In this document: piece by piece, positions 1 through 6,976 of the stretch
How the letters are laid out: the number at the start of each line of letters is the position of its first letter
Position numbering within the stretch: the first letter of the stretch is position 1
Origin: JAENVT01 sp031424145
GTDB taxonomy: Bacteria > Actinomycetota > Acidimicrobiia > Acidimicrobiales > Ilumatobacteraceae
Reading direction: 5' to 3'
Assembly: GCA_031424145.1 (NCBI GenBank)
Contig: JANPGV010000005.1
Location: 1 to 12,914, forward strand
Length of the DNA: 12,914 bases
Translations under genes and position numbers: made by a program
The notes under the pieces: generated by a model
The model's input: the letters and a program-made list of their open reading frames with translations, nothing else
Databases searched by the model: none
What the model was told of the DNA's origin: nothing

Positions 1-429
1 GTCGATGACGCGTTCAACCGCCGTGATGTACATGCTGCTGAGATCCCGGCGGCCAACGGCATTGGTACTGCTGCCGCGTTGGCAAAGGTGTATGCGGCGA
101 CCATGGCCACCGTCGACGGTGTGCGGCTGCTCGACGACGACACCTGCGAGCGGGCGAGGACAACCGTCACCCCGTCCGGCGAGCCCGACCTGTGTCTGGT
201 CATGCCCACGACGTTCGGCATGGGGTTCATGACGTACGGCATGTTCACGCCGTACTCCGGTCCTGGCAGCTTCGGCCATTCCGGCGCGGGAGGATCGAAC
301 GCGTTCGCCCAACCGGAGCGCGAGCTAGCCGTCGGCTATGTGATGAACAAGATGGCAGCCAACCTGGCGGCCGATTCCCGCGCCCAGCGGATCACCAACG
401 CCGCGGCCCAGGTGGCCGACACGCTGTAG
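1..429 (+). CDS. Beta-lactamase-family serine hydrolase, C-terminal fragment
   Basis: The reading frame is open from the first base, so the 5' part lies outside the window; 142 residues and a TAG stop remain. The fragment resembles the C-terminal third of class C beta-lactamase / EstB-type serine hydrolases. It has the family's helix segment EIPAANGIGTAAALAKVYAA (residues 14-33), then a GFMTYGMF stretch and GHSGAGGS at 92-99. The HSG (93-95) matches the third active-site motif (KTG in beta-lactamases, HxG in esterases of this family). The Ser-x-x-Lys nucleophile and Tyr motif would be upstream and cannot be seen. The substrate is unknown; most actinobacterial members are esterases or peptidases rather than antibiotic-resistance enzymes. 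It ends 19 nt before the convergent VWA gene, with no convincing terminator between. An internal ATG at 79 is not the start because homology continues upstream of it. Confidence 0.85.
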   Translation, partial: VDDAFNRRDVHAAEIPAANGIGTAAALAKVYAATMATVDGVRLLDDDTCERARTTVTPSGEPDLCLVMPTTFGMGFMTYGMFTPYSGPGSFGHSGAGGSNAFAQPERELAVGYVMNKMAANLAADSRAQRITNAAAQVADTL

Positions 430-448
430 TTGTCGCGGGCTCCGGGTC

Positions 449-1417
449 TTACAGCGGGCCGCGCAGCCACCACAGCCCGAGGCCCCAGGCGATCATCAGC
501 AAGACCACGGCCGCCAGCACGTAGCGCCATGTGAGCTCGCGGATGGTGGGAACGGCCTCGCCGATCGTCTGTTGAAGATTGGCCCTGATGTCTTCGTATG
601 CCTTGGCCAGCTCGGCGGCCGAAGGCGCGACGTAGGCCTTGCCGCCGGTGACATCGGCCGCGTTCTGCAACTCGTCGAGCTTCACCGGCACCGGATCGAT
701 CTGACCCGTGTCCGGGTTGGTGATCGCGCCGCCCGCCGTGCCGAACGCGATTGTGTAAACGGGAACATTGGCGTCCTTGGCGATCTGAGCCCCGTCCGCG
801 GTTGGTCGTCCCCGCGTGGTCTCACCGTCCGACAACACGACCAGCGTTCCCGGGGACTTGTCGGTCGGTTGGCCGCGTTGCAGCACGTGCACACCGGCCG
901 CGATCGCATCGCCGATGGCGGTGCCTTGGCCGAGCTCCAATGCCTTGATCGCGGTTGTCAACCGCTGACGGTCCGTCGTCGGCTCGACGTCGGTGCCGAT
1001 CGTGCCACTGAAGGAGATGAGGCCGACGTCGACATCGGCGTCGACGGCATCGATGAAGTTCTTACCCGCTACCTTCGCCGCATCAAGACGGTTGGGCGCC
1101 ACGTCGTCGGCTTGCATCGAAAGTGAGACGTCGAACAGCAGGATGATCTTGCCGGACGCCTGCGGCCGGGTCGCCGAACGCTGAACCGGCTGAGCGGCAC
1201 CCAGCACCCCGATCGTCAGCGCCGCCAACTGCACGCCGGCCACCGCGTGTCGTCGCCAGCCTGGTCGCCTCGGTGCGATCTGCTCGAGCATCTCGATCTG
1301 CGTGAACCTCATGGTGTTGACGGCTCGTCGTCGTTGAACCAAGACATACGCGACGACGAGACCGCCGACGAGGATCAGTAGCCACAGCCTGCCGGGCGCG
1401 AGGAAATCCCAGCTCAT
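449..1417 (-). CDS. VWA-domain membrane protein (BatA / mycobacterial Rv1481-like)
   Basis: 322 residues. The N-terminal membrane segment is about residues 11-28 and a second hydrophobic stretch is about 57-75. A von Willebrand factor A domain follows from about 88 to 285, and a C-terminal membrane helix spans about 298-317. The metal-binding MIDAS set is complete: DVSLS at 96-100, Thr166 in GTAIGDA, and Asp197 in LSDGE. The domain should therefore bind a divalent metal and a partner protein, probably on the outer face of the membrane. The chosen ATG (1415-1417) overlaps the DUF58 stop as ATGA. A longer frame to 1507 is open, but its extra 30 residues are arginine-rich and lie inside the DUF58 gene. 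This is the last gene of the MoxR-DUF58-VWA module, the order seen in the mycobacterial moxR1 locus. In that module the MoxR ATPase is thought to act on or with the VWA protein. Confidence 0.92.
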   Translation of the reverse strand: MSWDFLAPGRLWLLILVGGLVVAYVLVQRRRAVNTMRFTQIEMLEQIAPRRPGWRRHAVAGVQLAALTIGVLGAAQPVQRSATRPQASGKIILLFDVSLSMQADDVAPNRLDAAKVAGKNFIDAVDADVDVGLISFSGTIGTDVEPTTDRQRLTTAIKALELGQGTAIGDAIAAGVHVLQRGQPTDKSPGTLVVLSDGETTRGRPTADGAQIAKDANVPVYTIAFGTAGGAITNPDTGQIDPVPVKLDELQNAADVTGGKAYVAPSAAELAKAYEDIRANLQQTIGEAVPTIRELTWRYVLAAVVLLMIAWGLGLWWLRGPL

Positions 1418-2346
1418 CGGTGGACCATTGCCGGCCGGAGGCGACGACGACGAACATGGGCGGCGATCTGGGCGAGCCAATCGCCATCGGTGGAGAGCTC
1501 GAGCCAATCGCTGCCCGACGCGCGCACCGTGTGCTCGCGGTTCGTGCGCTCCTCGGCCGCCTTCTCGAAGAAGCGGCGCTGCACATCGCCCGTGATCATG
1601 ACCTCGCGGGTCGAGCCGGTCGAAGGGTCGGAGAACGTGACGAGGCCTATTGCCGGCACGTCGAACTCACGTGGATCGACGATGCCGATTGCCAACAGGT
1701 CGTGGCGCATCGCCAACGCCGACATCGGACCGGACCAATCCGTGCCCGCGAAGTCGGAGATGACACAGATGAAGCCGCGACGCTTGCTCAGCGCGCCGAC
1801 CCGGTGCAGAGCCTCGGGTAGATCTCCGCGGCCGAGTCCCTCGGTGTCGGGCGAATCGGCGACAGCACGAAGAATTGCGCGCACGTTGTCGCGACCGAGT
1901 CGCGGCGGGGTGATGCGCAGATGGGGTCCTGCCACGAGGACAGAGCCAAGTCGGTTCTGGTTGCGGGCGGTCAAGAACCCGACGGTCGCGGCAGCGGCGA
2001 GTGCGATCTGGGCCTTGCTGCTGCGCTGCGTGCCGAAGTGCATCGCCGCGGACAGGTCGACGACCATCCACGCCTCGAGGTCGCGATCGGCGATCTGGTT
2101 GCGCACGTGCAACTCGCGCGTTCGCGCGGTGACGTTCCAATCGATCCGACGCACGTCGTCGCCGGGCTGGTAGATGCGCGACTCTCCCGGCTCACTGCCG
2201 TGACCTGGGGTGATGCCTTGGTGCTGACCGTGCAACTGGCCGTCGAGCCGGCGATTGATGGTGAACTCCAGCGATCGCAGCAGCTCGGCAATTGATGCAG
2301 GTGTCGGGCCGCTCGGCCATTCGATCGTGGAACTCGCTGTGGTCAC
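1414..2346 (-). CDS. DUF58 domain protein (MoxR-associated)
   Basis: 310 residues, no membrane segment. The DUF58 signature is clear at about 59-82: YQPGDDVRRIDWNVTARTRE and the following LHVR, preceded by GHGSEPGESR. A VWA-like fold starts at MVVDLSAAMHFG (94-105). The metal site is weakened because DxSxS reads DLSAA, with Ala in the last Ser position. Many DUF58 proteins carry N-terminal transmembrane helices; this one looks cytosolic, like the shorter mycobacterial Rv1480 type. The start is GTG at 2344-2346, one base after the moxR stop (TGA-G-GTG). It is supported by a GGAG at 2352-2355 with 5-nt spacing, which lies inside the end of moxR. The role in the MoxR module is known only by association, as an adaptor or scaffold for the ATPase and VWA partners. 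Confidence 0.93.
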   Translation of the reverse strand: MTTASSTIEWPSGPTPASIAELLRSLEFTINRRLDGQLHGQHQGITPGHGSEPGESRIYQPGDDVRRIDWNVTARTRELHVRNQIADRDLEAWMVVDLSAAMHFGTQRSSKAQIALAAAATVGFLTARNQNRLGSVLVAGPHLRITPPRLGRDNVRAILRAVADSPDTEGLGRGDLPEALHRVGALSKRRGFICVISDFAGTDWSGPMSALAMRHDLLAIGIVDPREFDVPAIGLVTFSDPSTGSTREVMITGDVQRRFFEKAAEERTNREHTVRASGSDWLELSTDGDWLAQIAAHVRRRRLRPAMVHR

Positions 2347-2347
2347 C

Positions 2348-3370
2348 TCAGCTCCGCGTGATGGTGTCGTTCGGCTTCGGAGAGACCCACATCGTCGGCA
2401 CGGTGCTGAGGACTCTGCTCAAGACGTTCTCGATCGAGATGTCGCGGGCCAAGGCGTCGTAGGTGAGGATCAGACGATGCCGGAGGACCTCCGGCGCGAG
2501 GTCGAAGATCTCTTGCGGCGTCGCGTAGGTTCGACCACGCAGGAGAGCGAGCGCCTTCGCGCCGCGCACGAGCGCCAGCGTGGCGCGCGGGCTGGCGCCG
2601 AGTGCGATCACGGCGTCGAGGTCTGCCAAGCCGGCTCGAGCCGGCGTTCGCGTCGCTTGCACGAGATCGACCGCGTACTGCTGCACGCTGCGATCGATGA
2701 ACACGCCTGTTGCCCGCTTCTGCAGCTCTGCCAATCCATCGAGATCGATGACCTGTTCGGGGATCGGGGGCGACACGCTCATCCGATCGACGATGGTCAT
2801 CTCCTCTTCCGCAGAAGGATGGGTCATCGTGATCTTCATCATGAAGCGATCCCGCTGGGCCTCGGGCAACTGGTAGACGCCTTCGGACTCGATCGGGTTC
2901 TGCGTGGCGATGACGAAGAACGGCGTGGGGACGTGGTACGTGTTGCCACCGATCGTCACCTGCTGTTCCGCCATCACCTCGAGGAGAGCCGACTGGACCT
3001 TTGCGGGGGCCCGGTTGATCTCGTCGGCTAGCAGGAAGTTGACGAAGATCGGCCCCAGCTCGACGTCGAACTTCTCACTCGAGGATCGGAAGATTCGCGT
3101 GCCGACGATGTCGGACGGCAACAGGTCGGGGGTGAACTGCACCCGACCGAACGTTCCTCCGACGACTTTCGACAAGGTCTCGGCCGCGAGCGTCTTGGCG
3201 AGCCCCGGCACGCTCTCGAGCAGGCAGTGACCTTGACTGAGCAGCCCCACCAGCATGCGCTCGATCAGCCGGCTCTGGCCGACGATGACCTTGCGCAACT
3301 CGAAGAACACCCGCTCCACGATCAGCGCGGTCGCTTGGTCGTCTTGCGGCAGATTGGTGGTGACCGTCAT
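2348..3370 (-). CDS. MoxR-family AAA+ ATPase
   Basis: 340 residues, normal for the family. Visible in order are the Walker A region HCLLESVPGLAKT (48-60), Walker B LLADEINRAP (113-122), sensor 1 VIATQNPIES (153-162, Asn158), the arginine-finger region PEAQRDRF (169-176) and sensor 2 GASPRA (258-263). MoxR ATPases form hexamers and act as chaperone-like remodelers for VWA-containing partners encoded next door, here the DUF58 and VWA proteins. One oddity: the Walker A loop reads ESVPG where the family consensus is EGVPG (Ser53). The Lys-Thr that contacts nucleotide is intact, so activity is expected. The ATG at 3368-3370 follows a strong AAGGAG (3381-3386) at 10-nt spacing. The gene is 61 nt downstream of the M20 peptidase and may be the first gene of its own sub-operon. 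Confidence 0.96.
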   Translation of the reverse strand: MTVTTNLPQDDQATALIVERVFFELRKVIVGQSRLIERMLVGLLSQGHCLLESVPGLAKTLAAETLSKVVGGTFGRVQFTPDLLPSDIVGTRIFRSSSEKFDVELGPIFVNFLLADEINRAPAKVQSALLEVMAEQQVTIGGNTYHVPTPFFVIATQNPIESEGVYQLPEAQRDRFMMKITMTHPSAEEEMTIVDRMSVSPPIPEQVIDLDGLAELQKRATGVFIDRSVQQYAVDLVQATRTPARAGLADLDAVIALGASPRATLALVRGAKALALLRGRTYATPQEIFDLAPEVLRHRLILTYDALARDISIENVLSRVLSTVPTMWVSPKPNDTITRS

Positions 3371-3380
3371 TGGGGTTCCG

Positions 3381-3386
3381 CTCCTT
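3381..3386 (-). promoter_or_regulatory. Shine-Dalgarno site of moxR
   Basis: AAGGAG on the minus strand, 10 nt before the moxR ATG. It is the strongest ribosome binding site in the minus-strand run. It sits in the only real gap of that run, so moxR probably does not depend on translational coupling. Confidence 0.6.
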
Positions 3387-3411
3387 CGGGCGAGACGGTA
3401 TCAACGCGATC

Positions 3412-3428
3412 CCGCGCTCGGGGCGCGG
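3412..3428 (-). terminator. Small GC hairpin between the M20 peptidase and moxR
   Basis: CCGCGC and GCGCGG form a perfect 6-bp stem around a 5-nt loop. The stem starts 3 nt after the M20 peptidase stop codon in the minus-strand reading direction. No T tract follows, so it is at best a weak or factor-assisted terminator. It could equally be an mRNA-stability hairpin that separates the metabolic genes from the MoxR module. Confidence 0.3.
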
Positions 3429-3431
3429 TCC

Positions 3432-4841
3432 TCACCGATTTGCGTGGGCGTTCAACACCGTTGCGAGGCAGCTCGTGAGCCGGCGCGCCGTTGGGATGTG
3501 CAGATATTCGTTGGGACCGTGGGCATTTGCACCTGGCCCAAGCACACCGGTGATGACGAACTGCGCATCGGGGAACATCTCGCCGAGCATCCCCATGAAT
3601 GGGATCGAGCCGCCCTCTCCGAAGGCGCGAGATTCGCTGCCGAAGTGTGCGACCGATGCCTCGTCGAGCGCTGACTGCAGCCACTCGGCGAACGCGGGGG
3701 CGTTCCACCCAGGGCCGGAGTGGCCGTTGTCGAACGAGACGTGGGCGCCATAGGGAGGATCGTTGGTCAGCTCGGTGACCAGCGCCTTCATTGCCATCTC
3801 GTGGTCGCACGTCGGTGGGAGTCGAATGCTGAGTTGGAGAGCCGTGTGCGGGCGAAGCACGTTCCCTGCCGATGCGACCGGCGGGATCCCGTCCACGCCC
3901 GTCACGCTGAGCGCCCCGTACCAGGTCCGCGCCAACAGCTGCTCGGTCGGATCAGCCACCATCGGTACTGCACCTTCGACGAACGGGAAATGGTGACCGA
4001 TCGGAAACTCCGATGCGGTCGCGGCAGCCTGTGCCCGCCGGTCCGGTGGGACCTCGACACGAAACTCCGGGAGCAACATGCGGCCGTCGAAGCTGTCCTC
4101 GATGCGGTCGAGCAGCTCTCGACAGATCCGGAAGGATGAAGGAACCACGCCGCTGGCCTCGCCGCTGTGAACGCCTTCGGTCAAGATCTCGACGCGCAAG
4201 GTGCCACCCACCAAGCCACGCAGCGAGGTGGTGACCCACAGCCTGTTGTAGTCGAGGCAACCCGAGTCGAGACACAGGACGAGGCTCGGCGTGCCGATGC
4301 GATCGGCCAGTGCAGCGAGGTAGGCGGGTAGGTCGGGACTGCCGCTCTCCTCACTGGCTTCGATCAGGACGACACAACGTGTGTGGTCCAGGCCGCTTGC
4401 CTGGGCCGCTTCGATGGCCAACAGCGATGCGAAGGCGGCGTAGCCGTCGTCGGCGCCGCCCCGGCCGTACAACCGGTCGCCGTCGACGACGGGCTTCCAT
4501 GGACCGAGGTCGTCTCGCCAACCGGTCATCTCCGGCTGCTTGTCGAGGTGGCCGTAGAGCAGCACCGTGTCCTCGGCCGACCCGGACCCGAAGGCGGGAA
4601 CCTCTACGAGGATGACCGGTGTGCGACCCGGCAATTCGTGGACCTCGACCTCGAGGCCGGCGATCTTTCGGTCTGCACACCAGGCGCGGATCAATTCCAC
4701 CGCACGATCCATGTGCCCGTGCTCGCGCCACTGCGGGTCGAACAGCACCGAGACGTTCGGAATCGCGATGTAGTCGTGCAGGGCCGGGATGATCTCGTCG
4801 TCCCAGACCCGGTTGACGTGATCCTCCAACGAGCCCGTCAT
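3432..4841 (-). CDS. M20-family metallopeptidase (dipeptidase/carnosinase-like)
   Basis: 469 residues, typical for the M20 dipeptidase group (CNDP/DUG1-like). The two-zinc active site is complete: YGHLDKQP with His98 and Asp100, bridging Asp131 in GRGGADDGY, the catalytic and ligand pair Glu164-Glu165 in EASEESGSP, Asp192 in CLDSGC, and His441 in GPGANAHGPNEYL. HSGEASG (225-231) marks the dimerisation lid domain with its conserved His. No signal peptide is seen, so it is probably a cytosolic enzyme that hydrolyses dipeptides or related amide bonds; the exact substrate cannot be read from the sequence. The ATG overlaps the stop of the upstream flavoprotein gene (ATGA, 4838-4841). No good Shine-Dalgarno is present, so translation is likely coupled. 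Confidence 0.95.
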   Translation of the reverse strand: MTGSLEDHVNRVWDDEIIPALHDYIAIPNVSVLFDPQWREHGHMDRAVELIRAWCADRKIAGLEVEVHELPGRTPVILVEVPAFGSGSAEDTVLLYGHLDKQPEMTGWRDDLGPWKPVVDGDRLYGRGGADDGYAAFASLLAIEAAQASGLDHTRCVVLIEASEESGSPDLPAYLAALADRIGTPSLVLCLDSGCLDYNRLWVTTSLRGLVGGTLRVEILTEGVHSGEASGVVPSSFRICRELLDRIEDSFDGRMLLPEFRVEVPPDRRAQAAATASEFPIGHHFPFVEGAVPMVADPTEQLLARTWYGALSVTGVDGIPPVASAGNVLRPHTALQLSIRLPPTCDHEMAMKALVTELTNDPPYGAHVSFDNGHSGPGWNAPAFAEWLQSALDEASVAHFGSESRAFGEGGSIPFMGMLGEMFPDAQFVITGVLGPGANAHGPNEYLHIPTARRLTSCLATVLNAHANR

Positions 4842-5803
4842 CGCCGTGCGCCCATGAGTCGCTCGATCGCTTGTTCAGCCTCTGCCAGCATCGAATGCAA
4901 CAGTTGTGCCGCAGGTATGAGGGAGTTGATCGCGCCGACTCCCTGCCCGCACGGCATGAACTCCTTGGAGGCGTCGACCTCCGTGCCGTCCGGATAGCCG
5001 AGGTGGTTGACACCCGCCTTCGACGACGCGATCGCCTGCGCGGGGAAGGGTTGCAGTTCTTCCGGGTGCTCGTCGTAGTGGTTGGTCCATTCGTTGCGAA
5101 CCACCCGGCAGGTCTTGCCGGTGTACGAACGACTGACGACGGTGCCGTCCTCGGCTGTCGCCAACAACGCCTCCTTGTAACCCTTCACGGCGCGCGCCTC
5201 AGGCGTGGCGATGAACCGCGTGCCGATCCACACCCCGTCGGCGCCGAGCGCCAACGACGCCGCGAGACCGCGACCGTCGTACAGACCTCCCGCGGCGACG
5301 ACCGGCACCTTGTGACCGACTGCATCGACGACTTGCGGCACCAAAGTCATGGTCGCGACCGTGCCGGTGTGGCCACCCGCTTCGGTGCCCTGGGCAACGA
5401 CGAAATCGACGCCACTGGCAACGGCGCTGACCGCGTGGCGGACCTTGCCGCACATGCTGCCGACGAGGATGTTCTTGGAGTGCAACAGATCGATCACCTC
5501 GCGCGGCACGCCGAGACCGGCGACGAATAGTCGGGCTCCGCCGTCGATCACGGATTGGATTCCCCGCTCGACCTGTCCCGGAAGCGCGGTCAGCAGGTCG
5601 ACACCGAAGGGCTTGGCCGTCAACTGCCGTACTGCCGCCATCTCGAGCGGCAGCTCCTCTGCTCTCATTGTCGACGCCCCGAGCGTGCCGATCCCACCCG
5701 CCTCACTGACGGCGGCCACCAACTTGTGGTAGCTCACGCCCCCCATCCCCGCAAGCATGATCGGGTGTTCGATATCGAGCAGTTCGGTCAACCGCGTACG
5801 CAT
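4838..5803 (-). CDS. Nitronate monooxygenase-family flavoprotein (2-nitropropane dioxygenase-like)
   Basis: 321 residues forming a TIM-barrel FMN enzyme. The start MRTRLTELLDIEHPIMLAGM is the characteristic N-terminus (HPI.LA.M). GTEAGGHTG at 139-147 contains the family catalytic His145, and AAGGLYDGRG (170-179) followed by GADGVWIGTRF forms the FMN phosphate-binding region. Family members oxidise alkyl nitronates such as propionate 3-nitronate. However, many actinobacterial paralogs have unknown substrates or resemble enoyl reductases, so the call is at family level. The frame stays open to 5977, but the 58 extra residues run through the palindromic repeat and lack family similarity, so the ATG at 5801-5803 is preferred. 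It has only a weak Shine-Dalgarno. It heads the minus-strand run and is ATGA-coupled to the M20 peptidase. Confidence 0.9.
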   Translation of the reverse strand: MRTRLTELLDIEHPIMLAGMGGVSYHKLVAAVSEAGGIGTLGASTMRAEELPLEMAAVRQLTAKPFGVDLLTALPGQVERGIQSVIDGGARLFVAGLGVPREVIDLLHSKNILVGSMCGKVRHAVSAVASGVDFVVAQGTEAGGHTGTVATMTLVPQVVDAVGHKVPVVAAGGLYDGRGLAASLALGADGVWIGTRFIATPEARAVKGYKEALLATAEDGTVVSRSYTGKTCRVVRNEWTNHYDEHPEELQPFPAQAIASSKAGVNHLGYPDGTEVDASKEFMPCGQGVGAINSLIPAAQLLHSMLAEAEQAIERLMGARR

Positions 5804-5829
5804 GCGCAGCACCGTATCCAATCCCGTCC

Positions 5830-5839
5830 GAGTGTTTGC
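5830..5839 (+). repeat. Half-site of the GAGTGTTT palindrome, left outer copy
   Basis: GAGTGTTTGC repeats the first 10 bases of the full palindrome's core, in the same orientation, 29 nt to its left. It lies in the upstream region of the flavoprotein gene. Confidence 0.6.
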
Positions 5840-5853
5840 GGCCCGTAACCCGT

Positions 5854-5901
5854 CATACGAGTGTTTGCCGCCACCCCGGGAGGGCTGGAAACACTCGTAT
5901 G
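5854..5901. repeat. REP-like palindrome, left copy
   Basis: A 48-bp inverted repeat centred on CCCGGG (5875-5880). The outer arms CATACGAGTGTTT (5854-5866) and AAACACTCGTATG (5889-5901) are perfect complements, and over the full 24-nt arms about 20 positions pair. It lies between the divergent flavoprotein gene and the AbiEi/DUF559 gene. Its inner 38 bp (5859-5896) match the copy at 6920-6957 at 36 of 38 positions. If transcribed it would form a long stable hairpin. Confidence 0.9.
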
Positions 5902-5928
5902 TGACGAGGGGCGAGTTCGAGATACGTT
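5901..5928 (+). promoter_or_regulatory. Possible promoter of the AbiEi/DUF559 gene
   Basis: GTGACG (5901-5906) could be a -35 element, with TACGTT (5923-5928) as a -10 element at 16-nt spacing. Both are only partial matches to consensus. The candidate begins at the last base of the left palindrome, so the repeat could influence its activity. Confidence 0.25.
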
Positions 5929-5935
5929 GCGCAAC
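5926..5935. promoter_or_regulatory. Short palindrome GTTGCGCAAC, possible operator
   Basis: A perfect 10-bp palindrome overlapping the candidate -10 region and about 40 nt upstream of the ATG at 5976. Its position would suit a dimeric repressor, possibly the encoded protein itself if its AbiEi-like N-terminus binds DNA. A chance occurrence is possible in GC-rich sequence. Confidence 0.25.
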
Positions 5936-5965
5936 GGCTTCCCCCAAAACGCACCCCAGCGTCTC

Positions 5966-5970
5966 GGAGG
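5966..5970 (+). promoter_or_regulatory. Shine-Dalgarno site fixing the start at 5976
   Basis: GGAGG, 5 nt before the ATG at 5976-5978. It decides the start against the open frame that runs upstream to 5757 through the palindrome. Confidence 0.75.
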
Positions 5971-5975
5971 ACCTC

Positions 5976-6911
5976 ATGTCGGATCTGACGCCGAATGCCC
6001 TCGCACTTTTGCGCGCCCAGCACGGGCACGCGACAACCGCTCAACTCGACAGGGCGGGGCTGCACCGCAGAGCACGCCTGCGTTTGATCGAGTTGGAGAT
6101 CCTGAAGCCCGTCTACAAATCCGTGGTGCGTATCGACTCGGCACCCGAGACGTTGGAGAGCCGATGCGCTGCTGTGTGCCTCGCGCATCTTGCGGGCTTC
6201 ATCACCGGACCAACGGGCGGCAAGCTGCTTGAACTTCGGCGGATGCCGAGGGCCGAACCAATTCACTTTGCCGTTCGACACGGAGTGCACCTGGACTGGC
6301 TGCCCGGCGTGATCCTTCATCAGACGACCTCGATTGGTCCGGCCGACATCCGTCGCCGACGCGATGGCATCACGACCGCAAGCCCATCTCGGCTGGCGTT
6401 CGACCTAGCTGCCGTCCTGACCCCGAATGATCATGCGTCGGTCATCGAGCAACTGATTCGGGACGGTCACTGTTCCATGAGCGAGCTGGCCGCCACGGCC
6501 CGCCGTCTGTGCCATCCTCGGCGTCGGGGGTCACATCGTTTCCTGCGTAGTCTGATCGAGCGTGGTGATCGGCGCGCCGCGGAATCGCATCCTGAGGTCA
6601 AGCTAGGAGACGCACTGCGAGAACGAGGCGTTCCGGTCGTGCCTCAGGTCAGCGGGTTGAAGCTTCCGAACGGCGCGAAGATCCGAATCGACCTTGCTGT
6701 TCCCGCTGCACGATGGGCGATCGAGATCGATGTGCACCCGGATCATCTCCTCCTGGAGGGCACGACGAAGGACAAGCGTCGAGACCGTCAATGTCACATG
6801 ATCGGCTGGCAGGTCGAGCGAGTCACCGAGGTTGACCTTCTGGACCTGGCCGGCCTCGTCGACGAGCTCGTCGCGTTGTACGAGGCGCGTCTGGTGGCGA
6901 CTGCAGCCTGA
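5976..6911 (+). CDS. AbiEi-like N-terminus fused to a DUF559/Vsr-like nuclease-fold domain
   Basis: 311 residues. The N-terminal part (about 1-60, NALALLRAQHGHATTAQLDR onward) resembles the winged-helix region of AbiEi-family antitoxin-like proteins. A middle region (about 61-190) includes the family-like run TTASPSRLAFDLAAVL. The C-terminal part (about 200-300) looks like a DUF559 / restriction-endonuclease-like domain: ESHPEVKLGDALRERG (203-218), PQV (223-225), IDLAVP (238-243) with Asp239, EID (250-252), then KDKRRD (265-270) and a GWQVERVTE strand (277-285). This fits a PD-(D/E)xK-type fold with Asp239, Glu250 and Asp252 as metal ligands. The usual Gly after E-[VI]-D is Val here. No partner toxin (AbiEii) is encoded nearby, so this is an orphan. 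It is bracketed by two palindromic repeats. Its function is unknown; nuclease activity and DNA binding are inferred from fold resemblance only. Confidence 0.8.
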   Translation: MSDLTPNALALLRAQHGHATTAQLDRAGLHRRARLRLIELEILKPVYKSVVRIDSAPETLESRCAAVCLAHLAGFITGPTGGKLLELRRMPRAEPIHFAVRHGVHLDWLPGVILHQTTSIGPADIRRRRDGITTASPSRLAFDLAAVLTPNDHASVIEQLIRDGHCSMSELAATARRLCHPRRRGSHRFLRSLIERGDRRAAESHPEVKLGDALRERGVPVVPQVSGLKLPNGAKIRIDLAVPAARWAIEIDVHPDHLLLEGTTKDKRRDRQCHMIGWQVERVTEVDLLDLAGLVDELVALYEARLVATAA

Positions 6912-6919
6912 TGCCGACG

Positions 6920-6957
6920 GAGTGTTTCCCGCCACCCCGGGAGGGCCGGAAACACTC
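6920..6957. repeat. REP-like palindrome, right copy
   Basis: A 38-bp inverted repeat centred on CCCGGG (6936-6941), with perfect outer arms GAGTGTTTCC and GGAAACACTC; 16 of 19 positions pair. It starts 8 nt after the stop of the AbiEi/DUF559 gene and lies in the gap between two convergent genes. It could act there as a bidirectional, T-tract-less terminator. It differs from the left copy at 2 of 38 positions, and the one at arm position 9 improves pairing. Confidence 0.9.
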
Positions 6958-6976
6958 GTTTGAGCCGCCGCGGGAC

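Noticed and set aside
424..463. Possible terminator between the serine hydrolase and the VWA gene
   Set aside because: Only 5-bp stems with about 20-nt loops can be drawn and no T tract follows.
572..1126. Plus-strand open frame of 184 codons
   Set aside because: Antisense to the VWA gene, with low-complexity Arg/Gly-rich composition and no recognisable motif; a shadow of high-GC coding sequence.
1490..3031. Overlapping plus-strand open frames of 227 and 258 codons
   Set aside because: Both lie opposite the clearly identified DUF58 and moxR genes and show no domain features.
5757..5975. Upstream in-frame extension of the AbiEi/DUF559 gene
   Set aside because: It also runs through the palindrome (ECLPPPREGWKHS), while a GGAGG sits 5 nt before the ATG at 5976.
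5804..5977. N-terminal extension of the flavoprotein frame (58 extra residues)
   Set aside because: The extension translates the palindromic repeat (ECFQPSRGGGKHS) and lacks family similarity; the family N-terminus begins exactly at the ATG at 5803.
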